Below are positions 1 to 5,980 of a stretch of DNA of 6,276 bases, piece after piece. The position numbers were made by a program, and so were the translations under genes. The stretch covers positions 1 to 6,276 of the forward strand of contig SFIS01000098.1 in assembly GCA_004555245.1 (NCBI GenBank), in the 5' to 3' direction. The stretch is from Bacteroidales bacterium (GTDB lineage Bacteria; Bacteroidota; Bacteroidia; Bacteroidales; Bacteroidaceae). Numbering within the stretch: position 1 is the first letter of the stretch; each line of letters begins with the position of its first letter. The notes beneath the pieces are model-generated. The model searched no databases, was not told the origin of the DNA, and saw only the letters and a program-made list of their open reading frames with translations.

Positions 1-1
1 C

Positions 2-415
2 GACCGCCTTTTCGAGGAGGCTGAGATAGCGAAGTTCACGCCGACAGAACTGCGCGAATACGAAGACAGCCGCAAGGCATACCGTGACTTGAAGAACTCG
101 CTGGACACCGCCCTTAGAGACGGCTTCATGCAAGGCATGGAGCAAGGCATGGCTCAAGGCTTGGAGCAAGGCATGGCTCAAGGTATGGCTCAAGGTATGG
201 CTCAAGGCATGGAGCAAGGCATGGCTCAAGGCTTGGCTCAAGGCTTGGAGCAAGGACGTGAGGAAGGACGTGAGGAAGGACGTGAGGAAGGACGTGAGGA
301 AGGACGCACTTCCGCTCTGCTGTCCATTGCTCAGGAAATGAAGAAGGCAGGTCTGGACATTGAACATATACAAAGGTTTACAGGACTGACAGAAGTGGAG
401 ATCAGCAGACTGTGA
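2..415 (+). CDS. Rpn family recombination-promoting nuclease / putative transposase, C-terminal part (5' end outside the window)
   Basis: The frame is open from the first bases, starting DRLFEEAEIAKFTP, so the gene begins before the window; the internal TTG at 89 is not a real start. The segment LFEEAEIAKFTPTELREYEDS followed by a KNSLDTA helix is typical of the region just after the nuclease fold in Bacteroidetes Rpn-like proteins (PD-(D/E)XK transposase family). Members of the family are DNA endonucleases linked to RecA-independent recombination, but many are of unknown role. The catalytic PD-(D/E)XK residues are upstream and cannot be checked here. What follows is a tail of 14 tetrapeptide repeats (see the repeat entry) and a closing helical segment of about 35 residues (SIAQEMKKAGLDIEHIQRF...), also usual for the family. 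The stop TGA at 413-415 is followed 36 bases later by a long hairpin. Family assignment rests on sequence style of the C-terminal part alone. Confidence 0.8.
   Translation, partial: DRLFEEAEIAKFTPTELREYEDSRKAYRDLKNSLDTALRDGFMQGMEQGMAQGLEQGMAQGMAQGMAQGMEQGMAQGLAQGLEQGREEGREEGREEGREEGRTSALLSIAQEMKKAGLDIEHIQRFTGLTEVEISRL
128..304 (+). repeat. 12-bp tandem repeat inside the Rpn tail (xxQG and REEG units)
   Basis: After a partial MQG unit at 128-136 there are ten 12-bp units at 137-256 encoding (M/L)(E/A)QG. Four identical units cgtgaggaagga follow at 257-304, encoding REEG. Glycine recurs at every fourth residue for 14 units. The QG units differ by a few bases (ATG/TTG, gag/gct, ggc/ggt), whereas the REEG block is perfectly repeated, which suggests recent expansion by slippage. 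Every unit is a multiple of three, so copy-number change would alter tail length without breaking the frame. Confidence 0.95.
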
Positions 416-450
416 TTCTGCCTGCTGACAACTGTCACGCAGCCATATAT

Positions 451-497
451 ACAGAGAGAGGGTGTGTCAAAATTGAATTGACACACCCTCTCTCTGT
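451..497. terminator. Long perfect hairpin between Rpn gene and corA, probable transcription terminator
   Basis: Arms 451-470 and 478-497 are perfectly complementary over 20 bp (core gagggtgtgtcaa / ttgacacaccctc) around a 7-base loop. It lies 36 bases after the Rpn stop and 46 bases after the corA stop, so it sits between two convergent genes. On the plus strand it is followed by gtttctt, a modest T-run; on the minus strand no T-run follows. It may terminate mainly the plus-strand transcript. The length and perfection of the stem also allow it to be a dispersed palindromic repeat that has been co-opted as terminator. Confidence 0.7.
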
Positions 498-542
498 GTT
501 TCTTACGTGTATATTATATGCCGGCTGTCTTATGCGTATTTG

Positions 543-1466
543 TCATATCAGCCGCTTCATGCGCAGTGCAGCCCAGCTTGCTATGCTGACGAAGACAGAG
601 ATGAAGAGTGCGAGGACGAATCCCCACGGGCTGCTCTCCATTCCGTTGACGAGGTTCATGCCGAAGAGCGAGGCGATGAGCGTCGGGAACATCATGATGA
701 TGGTGACAGATGTCAGCGTACGCATCGTCGTGTTCATGTTGTTGTTGATGATGCCGCGGTATGTCTCCATTGTCGATTCCAGAATGTTCGAGTAGATGTT
801 TGTCGTCTCTCTCGCCTGCGACATCTCGATGTTCACGTCCTCGATGAGGTCAGCGTCAAGCTCATCCACCTGCAGTTTGAACTTCAGTTTTGCAAGGAGG
901 TTCTCGTTTCCACGTATCGAAGTCTGGAAATAGGTGAGCGAGTCCTGCAGCCTCGACAATCCGATGAGGGCCTCGTTGTCCACCTTTGCCATGTCTTTCT
1001 TTGCGGCGTCGATGCGCTGCGAGATTTGTTTCAGGCGTTTCAGATACCACACGGCAGACGAGAGGAAGAGTCTGAAGATCATATCGACATAGTCCGTGAA
1101 TCCCTCTCCGCGTTTCTTGTGGAATGAGACGAAGTCTATCATCATGTTCGTCTCGAAGTTGCAGACGGTGATGGTGACATCCCGTTTGTGTATGATGCCT
1201 ATCGGTACGGTGGTGTATGGAGTTCTCGAGCGCACCTCTTTGACATAGGGTATGCGGAGGATGATGAGCATCCAGCCGTCGTCGTATTCATAACGCGCTC
1301 TCTCGTCGTTGTCGGCGATGTCGGGCAGGAAATAGTCCGGAATCCGGTATGTCTCTTCGAGTTGCTGTCTGTCTTCTTCTGTCGGGCAGGTGACCTGTAT
1401 CCAGCAGTTCGGTTGCCAAGCGTCTATTTTCTGCAGCTGGCCGTCGGTGTTCCAATACGTTCTCAT
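543..1466 (-). CDS. corA: CorA family magnesium/divalent cation transporter
   Basis: Homopentameric inner-membrane channel that lets Mg2+ (also Co2+, Ni2+ in many members) into the cell. The 307-residue product has the family plan: a soluble alpha/beta N-terminal domain (about 1-120; note DIADNDERAR at 49-58), a long helical stalk (about 125-250), then two C-terminal membrane helices (about 251-270 and 281-300) and a short basic end, MKRLI. The GMN signature that forms the selectivity filter is intact at 269-271 (SLFGMNLVNG), at the end of the first membrane helix as expected. I chose the ATG at 1466 because MRTYWNTDGQLQKIDAWQPNCW is how Bacteroidetes homologues commonly begin. A GTG at 1493 would add nine residues and cannot be excluded. 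The gene appears monocistronic, with its own promoter near 1689-1720 and a leader of about 215 bases that contains a small open frame. Confidence 0.93.
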   Translation of the reverse strand: MRTYWNTDGQLQKIDAWQPNCWIQVTCPTEEDRQQLEETYRIPDYFLPDIADNDERARYEYDDGWMLIILRIPYVKEVRSRTPYTTVPIGIIHKRDVTITVCNFETNMMIDFVSFHKKRGEGFTDYVDMIFRLFLSSAVWYLKRLKQISQRIDAAKKDMAKVDNEALIGLSRLQDSLTYFQTSIRGNENLLAKLKFKLQVDELDADLIEDVNIEMSQARETTNIYSNILESTMETYRGIINNNMNTTMRTLTSVTIIMMFPTLIASLFGMNLVNGMESSPWGFVLALFISVFVSIASWAALRMKRLI

Positions 1467-1502
1467 AGTTGCAAGCCTGTTTTCTTTTAGCACGTGTTGC
1501 TG

Positions 1503-1535
1503 CTGAGGCCTGCACAGAATGTGGCTAAGCCTCAG
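1503..1535 (-). promoter_or_regulatory. Small stem-loop in the corA leader, between the leader ORF and corA
   Basis: CTGAGGC and GCCTCAG (plus-strand arms 1503-1509 and 1529-1535) can form a 7-bp GC-rich stem with a 19-base loop. In the minus-strand transcript it begins four bases after the stop of the small leader ORF and ends 36 bases before the corA ATG. There is no T-run after it, so it is not an intrinsic terminator. A role in leader folding or translation control is inferred from position only. Confidence 0.3.
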
Positions 1536-1538
1536 AAA

Positions 1539-1652
1539 CTACTCGTTATTCTCGTTTTCCGGATGATAGTCGTCCATTATTTGTTTCTTACCTTTAGTTT
1601 GCTTGGGGTGTTGTTCAAGTTGCAGCATGCCATGCCGTCTGTCGCATGTCAT
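1539..1652 (-). CDS. Possible 37-residue leader ORF upstream of corA, with an acidic 12-residue end
   Basis: On the minus strand an ATG at 1652 opens a 37-codon frame ending with TAG at 1541-1539. It starts about 37 bases downstream of the putative corA -7 element. An internal in-frame ATG at 1577 is preceded by AAAGGTAAGAAACAAATA, a more convincing start context in this group, and would make only MDDYHPENENNE. That peptide has five acidic residues, one proline and no lysine or arginine. I recognise no family. The gap to the corA ATG is 72 bases. It could be a regulatory leader peptide, since corA and mgtA leaders in enterobacteria carry short ORFs (corL, mgtL) that tie transcription to translation; a small protein of its own; or chance. 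Which start is used cannot be decided from the sequence. Confidence 0.3.
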   Translation of the reverse strand: MTCDRRHGMLQLEQHPKQTKGKKQIMDDYHPENENNE

Positions 1653-1655
1653 GTA

Positions 1656-1708
1656 AAGAAAAATGATTATCTCTGTCCAAATGCGGTGCAAAGATAATCA
1701 TTTTTCTT
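1656..1708. repeat. 17-bp perfect inverted repeat overlapping the corA promoter
   Basis: Arms 1656-1672 (aagaaaaatgattatct) and 1692-1708 (agataatcatttttctt) are exact reverse complements separated by 19 bases. The right arm contains most of the minus-strand -7 element of corA. The spacer between the arms would hold the transcription start. It does not resemble an intrinsic terminator: the stem is AT-rich and the loop long. An operator for a dimeric regulator or a structured transcript start are both possible. Confidence 0.75.
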
Positions 1709-1720
1709 GATATACACATA
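1689..1720 (-). promoter_or_regulatory. Putative Bacteroidetes-type promoter of corA
   Basis: On the minus strand TATCTTTGC (-7, 1696-1688) matches the Bacteroidetes consensus TAnnTTTGY exactly. A weak -33 candidate, TATG at 1720-1717, lies 20 bases upstream. Transcription would begin near 1680, giving a leader of about 215 bases before corA. No mapped start is available, so this is consensus matching only. Confidence 0.55.
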
Positions 1721-1796
1721 AAAATCATGTTATTTTTTCCGTCACGGTCAGAATTTTTTTTCTTCCTCCCGTCGGTCTTGTCTGTTCACGGTGCGC

Positions 1797-3257
1797 TCAG
1801 TGTTTCTCCGGCACTTCTTCGAGTGCGCACTTGAGCAGTTTCCAGAACTTCGGCATGGTAGATATCTCGCATCTCTCCTGTGCCGTGTGTGGGTGCTGTA
1901 GTGTAGGTCCGAAGCTGACGATGTCCAGTCCGGGATATTTCGAGAGGATGACAGAGCATTCCAGTCCGGCGTGTACGACGTTGATGACAGGTTCGTTTCC
2001 GAACTCGCGTTTGTATATCTTCGACATCACCTTTATCATCTCGCTGTCAGGGTTGGGGTCCCATCCCTGGTAGCTACCGCTTAGCGTGACCTTCATTCCC
2101 GCCATGCAGAAGCAGCTTTCGAGCATGTTGGCGATGCACTCCTTCTGCGATTCGGAGGCTGAGCGTGCCAGGATTTTCACCTTTGCCTTGCCGTTCTCGA
2201 TGTCTATGATGGCGAGGTTGCTCGATGTCTCTACGATGTCGGGGATGGCAGGGATATATCTCAGCACGCCGTTGTGGCAGGCGTTGATGGCGTTCACCAC
2301 ATTGTCCTGTATCTCTTCCGGAATCTGTTTCTCCGGCATCTCGGCATCCTCTGCCGTCACGCTGATGGTGTTCTCTATGCCGTGGTATTCGTTGTTGAAC
2401 GTCACGGCATAGTCTTCTGCAATGGCCTTCAGCTCGTCAACATTCTCTGCGGGCACTGTCAGCACCGTCTCGCACACGCATGGTATGGCGTTGCGCATGT
2501 TTCCTCCGTGCCATGATGCGAGGCGTGCATCGACGTTTGCTATTGCATCGACCACGATGCGTGCCATGAGTTTGTTGGCATTGGCGTGTCCGAGGCCTAT
2601 CTCCAGTCCGGAGTGTCCGCCCTTCAGACCCTTTACGGTTATTTTCACCGCCTTGTCTTCCTTGTCAGCTTCCACGTCCTGATATTCTATCTCTGCCGTG
2701 ACATCGACGCCTCCAGCCGAACCGATAATCATCTCGCCCTCCTGTTCGGTATCGAGATTCAGCAGTATCTCGCCTTCCAGCTCGCCTTCCGGCAGTGCGT
2801 TGGCGCCTACCATCGATGTCTCCTCGTCGGCGGTGATGAGTGCGTTAATAGGTCCGTGCTTCAGTGTCTTGTCTTCCATGACAGCCATGATGGCTGCCAC
2901 GCCCATGCCGTCGTCAGCTCCGAGAGTGGTGTTGTTGGCATACACCCAGTCTCCCTCGATGTGTGTGACGATGGGGTCGTTGATGAAGTCATGGCTGCTT
3001 GTGGGCGCTTTCTGCGGCACCATGTCCATGTGCGCCTGCAGGATGACGCCCTTGCGGTTCTCCATTCCCGGTGTCGCCGGCTTCTTCATCACGATATTGC
3101 CTGCCGGATCGAGAAAGGCTTCCACACCTGCTTTCCCGGCGAAATCGAGCAGGAACTGCTGAATTTTTTCAAGATGTCCTGACGGACGGGGCACCTGTGT
3201 GAGCAAGTCGAAGTTGCGCCAGATGCATTCTGGATTGAGGTTTCTGATTTCAGACAT
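1797..3257 (-). CDS. pepD: Aminoacyl-histidine dipeptidase (Xaa-His dipeptidase, peptidase M20C)
   Basis: Cytosolic di-zinc aminopeptidase that splits dipeptides such as Xaa-His (carnosine-like substrates) for amino-acid recycling. The 486 residues match the usual PepD length (about 485-490). The active-site set is complete and spaced as in characterised PepD: H76 and D78 in QAHMDMV, D115 in LGADDGMG, the E145-E146 pair in TADEETSMVGA, D169 in LLNLDTE, and H457 in LQHPHTAQE. The lid/dimerisation insert lies between, with the GLKGGHSGLEIG segment near 210. The ATG at 3257 gives MSEIRNLNPECIWRNF, a typical N-terminus; the context upstream has no strong Shine-Dalgarno. It lies 46 bases downstream of the flippase-like gene on the same strand, and no -7 consensus is seen in that gap, so the two are probably co-transcribed. 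No clear terminator is seen after the stop. Confidence 0.97.
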   Translation of the reverse strand: MSEIRNLNPECIWRNFDLLTQVPRPSGHLEKIQQFLLDFAGKAGVEAFLDPAGNIVMKKPATPGMENRKGVILQAHMDMVPQKAPTSSHDFINDPIVTHIEGDWVYANNTTLGADDGMGVAAIMAVMEDKTLKHGPINALITADEETSMVGANALPEGELEGEILLNLDTEQEGEMIIGSAGGVDVTAEIEYQDVEADKEDKAVKITVKGLKGGHSGLEIGLGHANANKLMARIVVDAIANVDARLASWHGGNMRNAIPCVCETVLTVPAENVDELKAIAEDYAVTFNNEYHGIENTISVTAEDAEMPEKQIPEEIQDNVVNAINACHNGVLRYIPAIPDIVETSSNLAIIDIENGKAKVKILARSASESQKECIANMLESCFCMAGMKVTLSGSYQGWDPNPDSEMIKVMSKIYKREFGNEPVINVVHAGLECSVILSKYPGLDIVSFGPTLQHPHTAQERCEISTMPKFWKLLKCALEEVPEKH

Positions 3258-3303
3258 AGTTACTGAGTATCGTTATTGGTTTAGGGATTGTTCCGTTCTT
3301 GCG

Positions 3304-4302
3304 TCATGCGTTGCTCTCCGGCGCGCGGCTTCCTTTGAGCGAGAGCATCATCCAGCCATACACGCCGAGCAGCGCGACAAGCAGGGTCTGCACCGTGTGT
3401 ACGATGAGCACGAAATACAGCGCGTCAGTCTCCGCCACGCCATACAGTATAAGCATCGTCTTCACCGCAAAATGCCACGAGCCGGCTCCGTTCGGTGTAG
3501 GCACTATGACGGCTATCGTGCCGATGATGAATGTCACTAAGGCACATGCCATGCTCAGCCCTGCCGTGAAGTCGAAGCAGAAGAAGGTGAGATAATAGTG
3601 CAGGAAATAGCTCGCCCATATCCCTAACGAGTAGAATACATAGAGCGGGATGTTCTTCACCTGCCTCAACGACAGCAGACCTTCGGTGATGCCGTTCACC
3701 GTCGTCTTCACCTTATTATATATATACAGCTTCCGCCTGACGAAATAGAGTGAGGTCAGCGCCGCAATGCCGCATATCACAGTGACGAGATAGCCCGTCG
3801 TGGTGAAGCGTCCGAGAAAGTCGATGATGTTCACCCCCGTCTTGTCGAAGAAGATGCTGAACACCTGCATCTGCATGAACAGCGTGGCGAGCGTGATGGC
3901 AAGGATGAGCAGCGAATCTATGGCGCGCTCAACGACCACCGTGCCCAGCGCCTTCGCAAACGACACGTTGTCGCATCTGTTAAGCACGCCACAGCGCATG
4001 AACTCGCCAATGCGCGGCACCACAAGGCTGACGGCATACGAGACGAAGACCGAATGCACCGCCGTCGCCGTACGCGGACGCTCGCCGATAGGCTCAAGCG
4101 TCTGCTTCCAGCGCCATGCCCTGAACATCTGGGCCAGGATGCCGAAGGGAAACGACAGCCACATCCACGTCCAGTCCATCTCGCGCTCCATAAAACCTAT
4201 CATGCTGCTGAAGTCGAAATCTCGATACATCCAGTAGAGAATGGCTGAGCAGAGCACGAAGGGCAGAGCTGTTTTCAGGCTTTTTCGTATTGTTATTTGC
4301 AC
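3304..4302 (-). CDS. UPF0104 / lysylphosphatidylglycerol synthase TM-region (flippase-like) membrane protein
   Basis: Polytopic inner-membrane protein of the family that includes the flippase half of MprF; substrate unknown here. With a GTG start at 4302 it has 332 residues, the normal size for stand-alone members, and no synthase domain. Hydrophobic segments lie at roughly 12-28, 44-60, 83-98, 130-148, 168-187, 218-245, 248-268 and 290-320. Family-type motifs are visible: FRAWRWKQTLEP (60-71), PRIGEFMRCGVL (96-107), GTVVVERAID (120-129) and PTPNGAGSWH (268-277). The frame stays open upstream to a TTG at 4449 (381 residues), but that codon falls within the putative -7 element and the extra 49 residues are hydrophilic and unlike the family. 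An ATG at 4392 is also possible. The GTG start is supported by the membrane helix that begins just after it, MQITIRKSLKTALPFVLC. It is likely the first gene of an operon with pepD. Confidence 0.88.
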   Translation of the reverse strand: MQITIRKSLKTALPFVLCSAILYWMYRDFDFSSMIGFMEREMDWTWMWLSFPFGILAQMFRAWRWKQTLEPIGERPRTATAVHSVFVSYAVSLVVPRIGEFMRCGVLNRCDNVSFAKALGTVVVERAIDSLLILAITLATLFMQMQVFSIFFDKTGVNIIDFLGRFTTTGYLVTVICGIAALTSLYFVRRKLYIYNKVKTTVNGITEGLLSLRQVKNIPLYVFYSLGIWASYFLHYYLTFFCFDFTAGLSMACALVTFIIGTIAVIVPTPNGAGSWHFAVKTMLILYGVAETDALYFVLIVHTVQTLLVALLGVYGWMMLSLKGSRAPESNA

Positions 4303-4400
4303 GGTATGTTGGCGGAGGGGCGGCTTTTTGTCGGTTTCGGATAAATGGTGCGCAGGCACGGGAGTGACACGCCCCGCACACGTCTCTTGCATTCCTGCAT
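4293..4400 (-). CDS. Possible 35-residue upstream ORF overlapping the flippase-like gene start
   Basis: On the minus strand ATG at 4400 opens 35 codons (MQECKRRVRGVSL...) ending with TAA at 4295-4293. This overlaps the proposed GTG start of the flippase-like gene by 10 bases in another frame, an arrangement compatible with translational coupling. The peptide is basic and proline-rich, with no recognised family and no membrane segment. A 35-codon frame in GC-rich leader DNA may well be chance. Confidence 0.15.
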   Translation of the reverse strand: MQECKRRVRGVSLPCLRTIYPKPTKSRPSANIPCK

Positions 4401-4446
4401 GCCAGGCGCCACACCGAGGGGACGCAAGACACGACACTTGTTTCTG

Positions 4447-4479
4447 CAAAGTTAATAAAATAATCGTGTAAAGAGCAAA
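4447..4479 (-). promoter_or_regulatory. Promoter of the flippase-like gene / pepD operon
   Basis: Minus-strand TAACTTTGC (-7, 4454-4446) and TTTG (-33, 4479-4476) are separated by 21 bases. Both boxes match the Bacteroidetes consensus exactly, making this the best promoter in the window. The start would be near 4440, leaving a leader of about 138 bases before the GTG at 4302. Its position rules out the in-frame TTG at 4449 as a start for this transcript. Confidence 0.7.
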
Positions 4480-4491
4480 ATCACCGCTTTT

Positions 4492-4524
4492 TTTATTCTT
4501 ATTTAAAATATTTATGTAAATTTG
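4492..4524 (+). promoter_or_regulatory. Promoter of the porin gene
   Basis: TAAATTTGC at 4517-4525 matches the -7 consensus TAnnTTTGY; a weak -33 candidate TTTA (4492-4495) lies 21 bases upstream in an AT-rich stretch. Transcription would start near 4532, leaving about a 100-base leader before the ATG at 4634. It is divergent from the promoter of the flippase-like gene, with about 60 bases between the two -7 boxes. Confidence 0.6.
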
Positions 4525-4633
4525 CAGGGCAATTCACAATTCGCCCCCTACCCCGCCCGAAAGCCGCCCCCCCGAACGGCACTGACAACGGCACAGAGGG
4601 CACGGCAGGGACATATATCATTTACAGAATATC

Positions 4634-5881
4634 ATGCTAAAAGAATCAATTATTCTTCTTTCGGCTCTTCCGTTAGCCGTCGCCGCCCATGCAGAAGGCA
4701 CGACAACCGTCGGAGAAGCCGTCCCGGCATCTGCTGCGACAGAGGTTGCGGCACCGTTATCCACACCATCCGCCATGCCGGAGTTCGAGAGCGACGAACG
4801 TCTCGAAGAGGGCTTCGTCACACACTACATCAACTCTGCCATAGAGAAAGCCATGCCCGCCACCGCAACACCGTCAGAGCCCCATTACGGGCGTAACGTG
4901 ACAGACTACGTCTCGGCGCCGAAACTCGGAGCGTATTTCATAGGGAAATACGCCTGCACGAGCCAGGAGGGCAAGCACTCCGGCACCGGGTTCAGCCAGC
5001 GCCTCATACGTTTCTACGTCGATGGAAAGATTCTCGGCGACTTCGCCTACCGCATACAGGTGCAGACAAACAACGACAAGTTCCACATGAAAGACTATTT
5101 CCTCGAATGGCAGAAATATCCCGGGCTGCGCGTGAAGTTCGGCCAATACAAGCGCGCCTTCGGTTTCGAGAACCCCATGAACCCCTGGGATGTCGGCACC
5201 GGCGACTACTCGCAGCTCACGAAGCTGCTGACCGGCCACTCTGACTATACCGGGGGCGAATCAAGCAGTAACGGCGGGCGCGACCAGGGCATACAGCTGC
5301 AGGGCGACCTCTTCCCCATGGCGAAAGACGGACACCGCCTGCTGCACTATCAGCTGATGCTCGCCAACGGACAGGGCATCAACACCTCTGACGCCGATTC
5401 GCGCAAAGACATCATCGGCACGCTGCAGCTGCAGCCCGTCAAGGGCCTCGTCTTCGGCTTCTTCGGATGGACCGGCAGCTTCACCGACAGCCGCGGCGTC
5501 ACCGTCAACCGCAACCGCTATATGCTCTCGGCAAAGTACGACGCCAACGACTGGACCTTCCGCGGAGAATACGCACACTCCGTCGGACACAAGCTCTCCG
5601 ACTGGCAAGCTGACGGAACATGGACGGGCAACGCACGCGCCGATGCATGGTATGCCACCCTGGGAGTGCCTTGCACTCCATGGCTGAAGACATACGTGAA
5701 ATACGACGTCTATCGCGACGGGGCCGACTGGGCGAAGGCAAAGAGCATCTACAGCCTCGCGCCGAACATTCATCTGCACAAGAATCTCATGTTCCAGCCC
5801 CAGCTGAACTACGTCCACGACCGCAGCCTCGCGAAAGCCGACTACTGCGAGGCATGGCTCGAACTCTACGTGCGCTTCTGA
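4634..5881 (+). CDS. Outer-membrane porin, phosphate-selective porin O/P (OprO/OprP) family
   Basis: A 415-residue precursor of a beta-barrel channel in the outer membrane. Residues 1-20 form a Sec signal peptide (MLKESIILLSALPLAVAAHA, probable cleavage after AHA). A polar Ala/Pro/Thr-rich segment (about 21-82) precedes the barrel. The barrel shows family-type features: alternating strands from about 95, FGQYKRAFGFENPMNPWD at 169-186, GRDQGIQLQGDLFP at 215-228 and LANGQGINTSD at 243-253. The chain ends LELYVRF, with the C-terminal phenylalanine expected for recognition by the BAM machinery. Phosphate selectivity is a property of the Pseudomonas founders and should not be assumed for Bacteroidetes members, whose substrates are mostly unknown. 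The gene has its own promoter and terminator and so appears monocistronic, divergent from the flippase-like gene. The ATG at 4634 is the only sensible start because the signal peptide begins there. Confidence 0.9.
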   Translation: MLKESIILLSALPLAVAAHAEGTTTVGEAVPASAATEVAAPLSTPSAMPEFESDERLEEGFVTHYINSAIEKAMPATATPSEPHYGRNVTDYVSAPKLGAYFIGKYACTSQEGKHSGTGFSQRLIRFYVDGKILGDFAYRIQVQTNNDKFHMKDYFLEWQKYPGLRVKFGQYKRAFGFENPMNPWDVGTGDYSQLTKLLTGHSDYTGGESSSNGGRDQGIQLQGDLFPMAKDGHRLLHYQLMLANGQGINTSDADSRKDIIGTLQLQPVKGLVFGFFGWTGSFTDSRGVTVNRNRYMLSAKYDANDWTFRGEYAHSVGHKLSDWQADGTWTGNARADAWYATLGVPCTPWLKTYVKYDVYRDGADWAKAKSIYSLAPNIHLHKNLMFQPQLNYVHDRSLAKADYCEAWLELYVRF

Positions 5882-5927
5882 GAAGACCACACATACACCT
5901 GTCTCTTTCTCTTTCAGTACCCACATT

Positions 5928-5980
5928 GCCGGCGGGCGGAAGCTGATGACTTTGCATCGGCCTCCGCCCGCCGGCTTTAT
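5928..5980 (+). terminator. Intrinsic terminator of the porin gene
   Basis: A GC-rich 13-bp perfect stem (gccggcgggcgga at 5928-5940 with tccgcccgccggc at 5963-5975) continues, after one mismatch, into seven more pairs (5942-5948 with 5955-5961, one G-U). The loop is six bases. It is followed by tttatcttttgt, a T-rich tail on the plus strand. It begins 46 bases after the porin stop. Confidence 0.93.

Noticed and set aside
128..304. The regular short repeats as a possible CRISPR array.
   Set aside because: The units are 12-bp contiguous, in frame, without spacers, and encode the tail of an open reading frame.
507..1127. A 206-codon plus-strand frame opposite corA.
   Set aside because: It is the antisense shadow of corA; its His/Arg/Asp/Val-rich composition mirrors the corA codons, and corA has an intact family signature.
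1494..1697. Plus-strand 67-codon frame between corA and pepD.
   Set aside because: It runs antisense through the corA leader, has no promoter of its own and reads as random hydrophobic sequence; the minus-strand reading of this region is more meaningful.
1709..1796. Search for a pepD intrinsic terminator in the GC-then-AT sequence with T/A runs.
   Set aside because: A-runs and T-runs exist, but no stem of useful length precedes them in the minus-strand direction; ccgtcacgg is palindromic without room for a loop.
5261..5926. A 221-codon minus-strand frame opposite the porin.
   Set aside because: It lies antisense to a gene with signal peptide, barrel motifs and terminal Phe; its Val/Glu/Ala-rich composition is typical of shadow frames in GC-rich genes.
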